From positions 694,501-758,500 of the forward strand of contig VCCP01000006.1 of NCBI GenBank assembly GCA_005765155.1: a DNA stretch of 64,000 bases, in the 5' to 3' direction. The notes under the pieces were generated by a model. It saw only the letters and a list, made by a program, of their open reading frames with translations, did no database searches and had not been told where the DNA came from. Shown here piece after piece: positions 31,739-42,253 of the stretch. Both the position numbers and the translations under genes were made by a program. Positions within the stretch are counted from its first letter, which is position 1; the number at the start of each line of letters is the position of its first letter. The stretch is from Zelopaecilomyces penicillatus (Eukaryota; Ascomycota; Sordariomycetes; Hypocreales; Pseudodiploosporaceae).

Positions 31739-34499
31739 ATGCCCTCGCTTGCAGCCGACACGGCCGCTGCTGCTACGCTCGTCCTCTCCTCCCCCGAGAC
31801 CCCCGAATGCCCTGACAGCCAGCCAGAGCTGGTCCATAGCCTCAAGCATGGTAGCACTATTCTGGCCCTGGCTGTGAGCCCACAGCACGACTCCATCTAT
31901 GCTGGCACCCAGGATGGCGAGATAGTAGTGTGGTCTCTAGCCACTTTCCACCAGATGCACCAGGTTCAAGCCCACAAACGAAGCGTTCTGTCCTTGTTCC
32001 TCTCTCCGGACGCCTCGTTACTCTTCTCCAGCGCTGGCGACGCCATCATCAACGTCTGGTGCCCCAAGACCCTCCGACGTCTTTACGAAATCTACGGAAC
32101 ACACGATGTCGGCGATATCTTCTGTACCGCTTACAGCTCCCAGCACGACACTCTCTACCTGGGAGCACAGAATGCTACGATACAATGGGCACGCTTGAGC
32201 GACCACGGTGCCAAGGTGCCACCCGACTCACAGAAGCATCCTGATCGGAGGAGCCATCGTTTCTTCGACTCAAAAGCTATTGGTGGCGGTAGCACACCCA
32301 GACGGAGCGAGGAGCGGTGGGGCTTGATACCTCGTGCCCATGCAGTCCTGGAAATGGACAGCGGCGCAATACGCAGCTTTGCACACAACGGCTACGTTTA
32401 CTGCATGCTCATGGCCAAGGGCCCGACTGTAGAGGTAGATTCAGAAGATGATGTCTTGATTTCGGGAGGCGGCGACGGAACAATAAAGCTATGGAGCCTA
32501 GGCTCATCAGAGAGGCGAGCCAAGGATGAATCAGACCAAGACGGCATCCAAGAAATCATGACCCTTGGGACAGACGATGCTGAATCAGTACTATCGCTTG
32601 CCCTGGACGGCTCCTTCCTCTATGCCGGCAAGCTAGACGGAATTGTCGAGCTTTGGGATCTCGACACTGCACAGAGGTTAAGGGTCATCAAAGCGCAGGA
32701 CCGTGACGTCATGTCCCTCCAAATGGGATGGGGATATCTCTGGACTGCCTCCTCCGATGGATGGGCTACAGTACGTTTCTCTGTGCCAGTTTCAGAAGAA
32801 TCAGCTTCGACTAACACTGTTCCAGAAATACAACACTGCACATTATGGAAAATATCAACATGTATCCAGAAATGTCACTCAAAAATACCAGTGCTTAAGC
32901 AAATGGAAGGCTCATCAGGGCAAAATTCTGGCCTCTGCCTGTGCCACTTACAAAAACGAACAGTTTTACATCACTGGAGCTAACGATGAGGATATATCCA
33001 TATGGCTTGTAAAGGGTGAAGCCGATCCCAAAACTGCCGCCGAAGATGAAACTGAAGATGTATTGCTCTCGACGTTGACCGACTTTGTTTCATACAAGAC
33101 AGTTTCATCTCGACCTGAATTTGCCGAAGACTGCCGCAAGGGAGCTACGTTTCTTGGAGCGCTACTGAAGCGGCTAGGTGGCCATGTTGAGATGCTTAGC
33201 ACAGAAAAGGACCATAACCCCGTTGTATACGCGAGGTTTTCTGGCAAGAAAGAGACAGCCAAACGGAAGCGAATTCTCTTCTACGGACACTATGACGTTG
33301 TGGCAGCCGACAACAAAAGTGGCAAATGGGCAACAGATCCATTCACGGTCAAGGGAACTAACGGCTTCCTCTATGGTCGTGGTATCAGTGATAATAAGGG
33401 TCCCATTATCTCAGCTCTTTATGCAGTTACCGACCTTATGGAGGCGCAGAAGTTGGAAAACGACGTCATTTTTCTGATCGAGGGCGAGGAAGAATTCGGT
33501 TCAAGGGGTTTTGAAGAGGCTGTGAAGAGGAACAAAGACTTGATCGGCCATATAGACTACATCTTGCTGGCCAACAGCTATTGGTTAGACGATGAAGTCC
33601 CGTGTCTCACATACGGACTGCGTGGAGTGTTGCACGCTACTGTTTGTGTCGATTCTGCCCGCCCCGATGCACACTCTGGTGTCGACGGTTCACATGTGAT
33701 TGACGAACCACTATCAGACCTGACTTCGATCCTTTCCAGGCTCAAGGGCAGGGGAAACCAAGTCTTGATACCTGGGTTCTACGATGGAATTCCACCAGTT
33801 ACTTCGGAAGAAGAAGCTCGATATGACGACATCGCATCTATTCTGGTGCGTCGTAGCACAGAGGCTGTTTCGGAGGAGAAGATCAAGCAGTCTCTTATGG
33901 CGCGGTGGCGGGAGCCTAACCTCACGATTCATCGATATAAAGTGTCCGGTCCTGAGGGCAGTCTCATCAGTAGCCATGCCAGCTCGCATATTAGCATGAG
34001 ATTGGTGCCAGGGCAGGAAGTCGACAGTGTGGCAAGTGCTCTGACTGGATTTCTCAATCGCGAATTTGCCAGCCTTGATTCGCAGAACCGACTGAGCGTC
34101 AAGATTGACAACAAAGCTGAACCATGGCTGGGTGACCCGAAGAACGAAATCTTTCAAACACTGGGAAAAGCGATTGTCGAGGCTTGGCCAGACTGCTTCA
34201 AAGCCTCCTCATCATCATCCAGTGATAGCCAACGATCAAGCTCCAGCTCTAATGGCGGTAATGCCAGACGCCAGAGCTCTCCCGAAGCAACCTCTGCCAA
34301 ACCAAAGGGGCCTCTTTATATCCGCGAGGGCGGGTCGATTCCTGCCATCCGATTCCTCGAAAAGGAATTCGGGGCGCCGGCTGCTCACCTACCCTGTGGA
34401 CGTGCCAGCGATGCAGCGCATTTGATCAATGAAAGGATGAGTATTGTGAATCTAATCAAGGCGAGAGAGATTTTTGGCAAGGTTTTTTCTAGACTATGA
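31739..34499 (+). CDS. DUG2: Dug2-like glutathione-degradation subunit (WD40 plus M20 peptidase)
   Basis: Two exons, 31739-32770 and 32826-34499, give 901 residues (yeast Dug2 is 878). The 55-bp intron (GTACGT, branch CTAAC, CAG) is phase 0. The start at 31739 is the first ATG; the frame is open further upstream but has no Met. The N-terminal half (about 30-420) is a WD40 propeller with blades such as GTQDGEIVVWSLATF, SGGGDGTIKLWSLG and YAGKLDGIVELWDLD. The C-terminal half is an M20 metallopeptidase domain with metal-site motifs FYGHYDVV (His499, Asp501), RGISDNKGP (Asp533) and EGEEEFGS. A Ser-rich insertion sits near residues 803-835, before PLYIREGGSIPAI. In yeast, Dug2 with Dug3 forms the complex that cleaves the gamma-glutamyl bond of glutathione; Dug1 then splits Cys-Gly. 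A cytosolic role in glutathione and sulphur recycling is expected. Confidence 0.95.
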
Positions 34500-35627
34500 G
34501 TGGGGCTGTCTTATTTGTAGAGTATTCTTCTTCTTTTTTTACGTGAGAAGGAATATGATCGTGATGGAAGTAAGAAGTGCATAAGCATTGAGCATGTTAG
34601 GGAATGAGCAAGATTTTGTACACGCATGTAATTCATAGGTGCTTGAATCAGTTAGATACCCCAATATGACGTTTCCTAGAATGTGAGTCGGGGCTAGGTT
34701 GTTATTATCCGTTGTCTATTAAACCATTTGTCTAGCAATTTTGCCTTTTCACAAAACTTTAGGATGGTGTTTAATAATGTTCCCAATACTAAGCAACCGT
34801 CTCGGCACTCATACATATACTCGCCTTTCATATTACCCTATATTTACATAGTCTTCCAGCATTAGTTTCTTTACATTTTTACTTGCCGCCATTCAGCGTT
34901 GATATTGGATGGTCAGCTGAAATCCATGGCATTACGATATTTGAGCGTCATAAGGTTGCAATGTCACTTCACTACGACACTGCAACGTCATGAGGAGTGA
35001 AACGTGGAGGGAAATATATGAAGTACAGAGGAGTAGTAGTATTTAGTACTTGGTAAAATGTGTCAGCCATCGCGGCTTGATGTCCTGAGTCTGTGGTATT
35101 TGTGGACGCAAGCCCCCCCCCCCAATCAGATGTCTAGAAAGGTACACAGAAGAGTAATGAGTTCCAGCAACTGACAAGTTATGCTGGTTCACGGCGCAGA
35201 TTTCAGATTGGGGCGTCTGGAAGCCATCAGTTCTCAGCTTCATTAATAAACTCATGGGACGTCCGGAATGAGCTGCTAGTTTGTTATTCCACTCCCGTCG
35301 CTCCCGTAACCGCATTCCTCAGCCAATGATGTGCAATAGTTACTAGAAAATTGAGAGGCACAAGAATCTGCTAAAGATTAGTAGAACTGTGTTTATTACT
35401 GGGCTACATGGCCGGCACGACTTGAGTTTGACGATGACAGTACTGTTTTAGTTATAGAAAGCCATAGGTAGCTCGTACAATAGCTACATATAATTTAACG
35501 AGTGTCTGAATCTCTCGTAGATATGCACACAGAAAATAAGATTCTCAATCTTAGCTGCATACAACTACTTTAAAACTTCTCATATTTGTAACCCAACTTA
35601 CCTTTCAACACATACACAACCCTCAAA
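34500..35627. other. Intergenic region with a poly-C tract
   Basis: This 1.1-kb AT-rich stretch contains an 11-base C run at 35113-35123. It carries the DUG2 3' flank and the reductase promoter; no gene was seen. Confidence 0.55.
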
Positions 35628-36695
35628 ATGACTGAAACCCTGCTTGTTATCGGTGCCAATGGCTATCTTGCACAGCATGTTATCCAACAGGCACTCTCCC
35701 AAGGGTGGAATGTCCTAGGCACCGTCCGATCTCAATCATCAGCCAACAAGGTCCTCGCAAACTTCCCCCAAGATGCCTCTTCTTCCAACAATCTGAACTT
35801 GGTCTGTATCCAGGACATCATCAAACCAGAGTATCTCGAACCAGCGTTTACCAAAACACCAATCACGGGGGTAATCAACACAGCTTCTCCGGCACTCCAG
35901 AAGAAGAACCCCAAAGATGTGAGAGCAGGGATAATAGACCCGGCTATCCAGAGCGGTGTGGCGATTCTAGAGGCGGCAGCTCGCTATGGTGGGAGTTCGT
36001 TGAAGCGTGTTGTGCATACGAGTTCTTTTGCAGCAATCTTGGATCTTTCCAAGGGCCTCGCGCCGGGAAAGACGTATTCTTCTAGCGATTGGAACCCAAT
36101 AACGTATGAAGATGCTGTTACAGGCGGCGATGCAACTGCCTATGTCGGTTCTAAAGCACTTGCTGAAAAGGCCATGTGGAAATGGATGCAAGACCGCAAA
36201 ACACCAACACCCCCCTTTGACCTCACTGTCATCAACCCTTCCGTCATCTTCGGTCCACAAGTCGGCCCCGTTGACCTTGATCACCTAAACGTATCGAGCC
36301 AAATTCTCTGGGAACTCGTCGAACCGTCGCACAACCCATCACCCTGGCACTCCTTCCACATGGGTGCGTACGTCGACGTACGTGATGTAGCTGCGGCGTT
36401 GCTCGCTGCTGTGAAAGTACCAGAGGCTGGTGGGGAGCGGGTTATAGTAGCGCAGCGGTGTCATTGGCAGTTTATAAGAGATGAGGCGAGGAGAATGGTG
36501 CCTGAATTGAGGGATCGGATTGAGCCAGGGGAGCCGGGGGTGTGGGAGGGTGTGGGGGATACGGTGTATGATGTGGATGGGAGTAAGGCGGAGAAGGTTC
36601 TTGGGGTAAGGTATAGGTCGCTGGGGGAGTGTTTGAAGGATTCGTATTTTCAGCTTTTGGAGGCTCAGAAACGGAGGCAGGCTGTGCTTTCGTAA
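35628..36695 (+). CDS. Extended short-chain NAD(P)-dependent reductase (dihydroflavonol-reductase-like)
   Basis: This is an intronless protein of 355 residues. The N-terminal Rossmann motif is GANGYLA (residues 9-15), a GxxGxxA form used by extended SDRs. It is followed by the TVRS segment with a basic residue favouring NADPH. The catalytic elements are Ser in HTSSFAAI (about 130), Tyr172 and Lys176 in YVGSKALAEKA. Downstream INPSVIFGPQ and YVDVRDVAAALLAA are typical of the dihydroflavonol-4-reductase, aldehyde or methylglyoxal reductase branch. These enzymes reduce ketones or aldehydes in the cytosol; the substrate is unknown. The gene converges on the DUF4185 gene, with about 200 bp between stop codons. 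The third-position G/C bias weakens toward the 3' end, where G-rich codons dominate. Family secure; function open. Confidence 0.9.
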   Translation: MTETLLVIGANGYLAQHVIQQALSQGWNVLGTVRSQSSANKVLANFPQDASSSNNLNLVCIQDIIKPEYLEPAFTKTPITGVINTASPALQKKNPKDVRAGIIDPAIQSGVAILEAAARYGGSSLKRVVHTSSFAAILDLSKGLAPGKTYSSSDWNPITYEDAVTGGDATAYVGSKALAEKAMWKWMQDRKTPTPPFDLTVINPSVIFGPQVGPVDLDHLNVSSQILWELVEPSHNPSPWHSFHMGAYVDVRDVAAALLAAVKVPEAGGERVIVAQRCHWQFIRDEARRMVPELRDRIEPGEPGVWEGVGDTVYDVDGSKAEKVLGVRYRSLGECLKDSYFQLLEAQKRRQAVLS

Positions 36696-36899
36696 GGTTG
36701 AGGGGGAGACATATTGGTGCATCTAAATGAGTTGATAACGAACGCTCGAAGGGAAATTGATAAATATCAAACCGTAAGAGCCTTTCGCCTTTTATTGTAA
36801 TTATATATCATATATGGTAGTATGCTTGATACAAACTCCATCTGCCCTCTTTAATACTCAACATCATCTTGAATATTATCAATATCATTGTCCAAACTT

Positions 36900-38334
36900 C
36901 TACTCAAACGTAACCTTAATCACCTGAATATGGTTGTTATTCGTATACGCAATCGTCAACGTCTTACCCGTCTCATCCAAGTAAGGATATGCCACTCCCG
37001 CGTACACAAACCCTCCGTCAATTGGGTCCGCTGTAAACACTTCTTTATCCGCTGACCATGGACCCTCGGGTTTCGGTGCCGTTCTTAATGCTACATTAGG
37101 GCCATCTATTCAATTATAGGGTTAGTAAGATGGGATGAGATGAACAATGTACACAAGAGAGTAGGTGAGAGCAAGAAGATAGGGGAAGAATGAAAAGGAA
37201 TATGACAAAACGTACTCAAATGTACATAGATGTAACAGTTGAAATAGTTACTATACACAATCTGGCCCTGGCCAACCCCCCACATCACAGCCGTCTCCGG
37301 CGTATGTCTCCTCAAAACCTCCCTTTTCCATCCTTGCCCACGGCCCCACCAGTACTCATACTTATCCAAGTCAAACGCATCCCGAGCTTTGACACGCGCC
37401 TGGTACACATACAGGTTCTGCGGCCATGTCGTCACAGACTTGGGCGGGTTGCCAAACACGTAGATGTAGTCGCTGTGGACGTCTCGGTACGCGGCTACGT
37501 CGCCGTATTTGGCTGTGTGTGAAGTGTCCCACCACCGGCCGTGGTGGCCGAGGCGCTCGGTGACGGTGGGAACGCCGTTGATGACACGGACCCGGGCGAC
37601 GCCGGCGTGGGTGTAATCCTCGTCGTTGTTTTGTGAGTAGATTGTGTTAGTGCATTATTGTTCGTAGCTATGATGACGATGATGATATGGTCGTCATCTC
37701 CTTGAACTCTCTTTCAAAAACATCACCAACTCTGTCTCTGAACTCTTAAATTAAGTGAGCTCATCATAGTACTCACAATCAAGAAATACACAGCAGCGGT
37801 AGCAGACTCATAGTCAGTCTCAACAAGACTCGTCCCCCCAAAGCCAAACGTATGCGTCTCCCCCCAATCTTCATTATGCGGAATAAACTGCTTCTGATGC
37901 CGCACTGGATGATCCTCATTGAGGTTCAAGTCATGAACTACCAGTGGATCATCCGTCAACGCCGAAACAGAGTCCCGCACCATGCCGTGGAAGTCGCTTG
38001 TCGTGATATGATCCGGATCACTCACCCCCGGAGGCCCCCAGAGCGTATCTCCGTAAACGGCATACCATTTCCCCTGAATGTGGCCTGCGAAGCCCAGATC
38101 GCGCCGACTGCAGCTGTTGCTGGCCTTTTGCTCGCCCAGGTACTCGACTGAGAAGTTGCCGATTGGGTTTGTTCCTTCAGGTTGAGTGTTGTCGATGCCT
38201 GTGTCTGTTTCTGTGTCTGGCCCTTCATTTTTTGAGCTGCTGCTGTTGTTTGGCTGTTGACTGGCTTCTTCTGTGTTTGTTGACTTGTCCGCATCACTTT
38301 TGATGATGTCATTCATGAACTTTCTGAGTCCCAT
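36900..38334 (-). CDS. DUF4185-type beta-propeller protein
   Basis: Three exons, 38334-37777, 37618-37216 and 37105-36900, give 388 residues. Introns are 158 bp (donor GTGAGT, branch CACTAAC) and 110 bp, phases 0 and 1. After a disordered Ser/Asn/Glu-rich N-terminus (about 1-60), the body has features of DUF4185 glycosidase-like propellers: GKWYAVYGDTLWGP, a mid motif FGFGGTSLVE, then VYFLIDYTHAGVARV across intron 1. Further motifs are DYIYVFGNPP, YEYWWGRGQGW and the C-terminal GFVYAGVAYPYLDETGKTL. Bacterial relatives resemble family 43/68-like glycan-active enzymes, but no activity is established for this group. No signal peptide is visible, which is odd for a glycan-active protein, so an upstream exon may be missing or the protein may be cytosolic. 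The domain call is from remembered motifs. Confidence 0.72.
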
Positions 38335-39220
38335 GATGGCTGCTGCTCGGCCTCCTCCTGGAAGAAGTACAAATTGTATGTAATTTGAGCTAAAAGAAAG
38401 TTACATTGAATAGCTAAATTGCAAATCATCTAGGATTTTCGGTCTGTATCTTCTTGGTGGTCGGTTACTCGGTAACAATCTGTGTCTTGGTTGCGGGGAA
38501 TTCAACTGATCTTGTCACAAAAAGAAGCAAAATGTAACATGTCAGCTCGCAGATCCCTCTCAGTACTACGCCGAGCGTTATGAAACATGACTATTACTAC
38601 TCATTCTCTACTGCACGAAAATATCCCGCTTTGTGTATGTAGCAAAGAAAAAGAGCCTTGTTGTAGGTATGAAGCAAAAGCCTGTGGTATAATTGCCCAA
38701 GGCACATGCTAATAACTACAGACGCCTCAAACCAGCTTCAACTGTCTGTACATGGGTAAAAAGAGCGCAGGTTATGGTTTGTTCTCTTGAGAATATATAT
38801 GTTTTAATGTGGCCATTTACATATAAGATTCAAAGGATAATGCAGTTACACTACTTTTAGGCAACGTGAATCTTTCTAACCCTAAGCATCAAGGTGTATG
38901 AGATCATATGCATCATGATCCAACATCGGGTTAAAGCGGGCTTAAAGCTTCCCCCCCCCCCCCTCTCCGATCTCGGCAGGTGGGGGGGGTTCTCCTCCAA
39001 CTTGAACAGGGGCGGGGGCCGAAGTGCGCTGCCGGCGACAGCATGCTGTGGCGGAGGAACAAGCTGTGCCCGACCTCGCTCTGCCATATATCTTGTCCAA
39101 TTCATTCTTCAATTCCCTGTTCAATTCCTTTTCCAACTTCCAATTTCCATTCCTACGAGCTTCCTCATTGCTTATTTTTGAAACATTTCTGCTTAATAGT
39201 TAGGACGACGCATTACAATC
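38335..39220. promoter_or_regulatory. Divergent promoter region, DUF4185 gene / isopropylmalate dehydrogenase
   Basis: This 886-bp stretch includes a C13 run at 38951-38963 followed within 20 bp by a G8 run, so the two can pair as a hairpin. Closer to the plus-strand ATG is a pyrimidine-rich leader with repeated TTCAATTCC-like words (39100-39150). I did not find a convincing Leu3-type CCGG-N4-CCGG site. Confidence 0.45.
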
Positions 39221-40718
39221 ATGGCGGAACACAACATTGTTGTTTTTGCGGGCGACCACTGCGGTCCAGAGGTACCCAACTATCCTGAGCTCTCTCCCCC
39301 TTGACTCTGGATAGACAGAAGCTGACTTTGGTTATTTGACAGGTTATTTCTGAGGCAATCAAAGTACGAGTTTGGTATTTGCGATCTGCAGTTGAGCACG
39401 CCTAACACAAGATTCAGGTTATTAGGACAGTCGAGAAGCTGAGCCCAAATGCTGGCAAATTCAATCTGCAGGACCATCTGCTCGGAGGGGTAAGTTACCC
39501 CCCGCCGTTGGATCACACTGGCCCAAAGACATATATAAGATAAATGCGTTGTTAACCTTAGTGTTTCTCTTCAGTGCTCCATCGACAAAACCGGGTCTCC
39601 CCTCACAGACGAGGCCCTCGCTGCCGCCAAAGCTGCTGATGCCGTGCTCCTCGGCGCCATCGGCGGCCCCGAATGGGGCACCGGCGCCGTCCGTCCGGAG
39701 CAGGGCCTCCTGAGGCTACGCAGTGAGATGTGCGCCTATGGAAACCTGCGTCCCTGCTTCTTTGCCTCCGACGCTCTCGTCGAGTCCTCTCCTCTAAAGG
39801 CGTCCGTCTGCCGCGGCACCGACATGATGTTAGTCCGGGAGTTAACCTCAGGCCTGTATTTCGGAGAGCGAAAAGAGTACGATGGGGTTAATGCGTTCGA
39901 CACTACTGTTTACACGAAACCAGAAATTGAGCGTATCGCGCGGCTGGGCGGCTACTTGGCCAGGATTAGGGGTGACTCGCGGGTCATCTCGCTGGACAAG
40001 GCGAACGTGCTGGCGACAAGCAGACTCTGGCGTACTGTGGTTGACGAGGTCTACAAAAACGAGTTCCCCGATCTGAAGGTCGAGCATCAACTTATTGACA
40101 GCGCGGCTATGATCATGGTCAAAAGCCCGACAAAGTTGAATGGCGTTTTATTAGCGCCAAACTTGGCAGGTGAGAGAGGTTTCTCATCTTACTTGAAGGC
40201 GGTTTCGCTAACGACCTGTCAGGGGATATTCTCAGCGACGAGGCGAGCGCCATAACTGGAAGCATAGGGCTCCTCCCGAGCGCGAGTCTTTGCGGGATTC
40301 CGGGCGGCCCTGGCTCTGCAGTGCCTTCTATCTGTGAACCGATTCATGGTGAGACTCCTATTATTCACCCAGGCCCTCATGCAGACATCAGTCACTGACA
40401 CAGACAACAGGTAGCGCGCCAGATATATCAGGGAAAGGAATTGTCGTACGTCAAGACCCCGTTTCGGGCGAATTTTCTATCTATTTACCTCAAGTACAGA
40501 GCTAACATGAACACTAGAATCCCATTGGCACAATCCTTTCCGTGGCCATGATGTTCCGGTACTCTCTGAATCTCGGCAACGAGGCTAAAATCGTCGAGGA
40601 CGCGGTCCGCGCTGCCATTGACGCCGGGCTAAGAACCAAGGACATGGGCGGCAGCACGAGTACCACAGAAGCAGGAGATGCCATCGTTGCTGAACTGGCC
40701 AAGATTCTCAAAACGTGA
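39221..40718 (+). CDS. LEU2: 3-Isopropylmalate dehydrogenase (possibly a diverged paralogue)
   Basis: Seven exons, 39221-39271, 39343-39363 (21 bp), 39418-39489, 39575-40169, 40223-40348, 40411-40445 and 40518-40718, give 366 residues, the normal family length. All six introns (53-85 bp) keep frame. Substrate and metal residues of the decarboxylating dehydrogenase family are present: the Arg-rich VRPEQGLLRLR, RELTSGLYFG, the Lys in LDKANVLATSRLWR, the Asp in LIDSAAM and the Asp pair in GDILSDEAS. The NAD-binding motif EPIHGSAPDISGKGI is intact. The enzyme oxidatively decarboxylates 3-isopropylmalate in leucine synthesis. The loop before GDILSD (LLAPNLAG) and the sequence LCGIPGGPGSAVPS differ from the usual SNMFG and GGIPDG forms, so this may be a second copy or a specialised homologue. 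Activity is likely; the pathway is uncertain. Confidence 0.9.
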
Positions 40719-42171
40719 AATGTCTCATGCGAACAGGAGAATGGACAGAGAGGTTGAAGGGGGGAAATGGGGTTGAAAGATTTGAAGAAAATAACGACTG
40801 GCAAGCGTAATGAGTCGAGATATGAAGTGTTTGAGAAGAGCTTGGTTGACGCTAAGAAGTGTTGACAAAGCAAAAGGGGCCGACAAAAATCAGCTGCGAG
40901 GTTAATGTCTGTCTGAGAAATGACAAAGAGGGTTGAAAACAACTCAGAATTAAACATTATGCAGAAACATTGAAATGCGGAGGAGTGGTGGATATATAAA
41001 GCAACAAGATGGTTGGATTGGGTTGTTTTAGGCATTACACCCATTTCGATGGATATGTTCTTTAGCATTTAGCACTAGGAAAAGGGGAAGGAAAAAAAAC
41101 ACAAGTCATTATCACAGTTTGCGTCATTTGGGTCAGAGATGGCAAGGCTGATCATGACTGTGCCTTGAAGTAGTTATTCTATCATTCTATCGGGAAGTGA
41201 CAGAACTCACCCTCGATAGATGACCCATATCTCAATCCAAGTGCTGGTACTCTATATCCTGTCCTCGATCGAAGAAAACAAGAGCCAAGGCACCATTTGG
41301 CCTCGCAATGCTCTGTTCAACAGCATTAGCTTCAGCTAGTCACTAATGCACATTGGTTACTATGTGGACTCGCCTAAAGACGTCAATCAGTGCTGTTATC
41401 AAGGATTGATTTAGTTTCCATCAGACTACTCCGAGTGAGAACCGATCAGGGAGACGGAAAGAAACAGTTCCAGACCAACACCCATACATACAATTAGGGG
41501 GCATCAAATTCGAGAATGGCACGGCTTTTTATAGGTGAGTCTTACTTTGACTCTTCATATCACACCTACTCTTAAATGGTGTCTGTTTCTGACTGGTGTG
41601 ATTTCTGTAGAAGCAATGAGACGGAGTCAGTCTTGGGAAATGTAGTCCTTGCAGTTTCAGACCGGGACGGGAGGTCAGCGTCTGCGACCGCTCATACATT
41701 GAAGCATTGCGGGAATTGCACCCTAATAATTAATAAAATATTTTACGTTAAATGACAGATTTGGAGGGTCTATCGGAATCGACAAAACTGACCTTTCCAA
41801 GGTACCGCGACAGGGCACCGCTTGCGTATAACATCCCTACCACAAGACGACCTTCAACTTACCAGTACGCTACGGCATAACCTTGATCCTCACAGTACCA
41901 TTCAGGCAGACTAGCCGCTCGTTTCGGTTCTCCAAAATAACATCTCGCTAGCTAATTGTCGAGTCCCGCAACAGACTTGGACGCCGATATGGGATAGTCA
42001 CGGGTTTTCAAATACAGAAGCCGTACTTCTGTCAAGCAAAAACTACAAAGCCACCATGAAGATACTGCACACCTGAGCGGCCTTTGTTCTCTCAATAAAA
42101 TGAGCCTCAGAGATAAAAATCACGATTGGCAATTCCATAGTCATAATATTAAAAATGATAGGCGGCAAAAA
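40719..42171. other. Intergenic region between the dehydrogenase and tRNA-Gly
   Basis: This 1.45-kb stretch has no recognised gene. The 184-codon minus-strand frame at 40514-41068 runs antisense over the last exon of the dehydrogenase and is treated as a shadow. Confidence 0.55.
42166..42170 (-). terminator. RNA polymerase III terminator of tRNA-Gly
   Basis: A T5 run lies immediately downstream of the tRNA 3' end on the minus strand. Confidence 0.7.
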
Positions 42172-42253
42172 TGCGTAATCTGGGAATCGAACCCAGGGCT
42201 CCCCGACGTTGCTCGGATGGCAACGGAGAATTTTACCACTAAACCAATTACGC
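42172..42253 (-). tRNA. tRNA-Gly (anticodon GCC) with an 11-nt intron
   Basis: Read on the minus strand, the acceptor arms GCGTAAT and ATTACGC pair over 7 bp, with discriminator A at 42172. The D arm has GGTTTAGTGGTAAAA and the A box TGGTTTAGTGG. The anticodon stem CTCCG pairs with CGGGG around the loop TTGCCA-T, giving anticodon GCC (42221-42219). The T arm is CTGGG-TTCGATT-CCCAG with a perfect B box. Eleven nucleotides (42207-42217) interrupt the loop after position 37, the canonical nuclear tRNA intron site; its GCAAC pairs with GTTGC of the anticodon loop. A run of T follows the 3' end on the minus strand (42166-42170), the expected RNA polymerase III terminator. Confidence 0.95.

Noticed and set aside
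40514..41068. 184-codon minus-strand frame
   Set aside because: It runs antisense to the last exon of the isopropylmalate dehydrogenase, so it is a shadow of coding bias.
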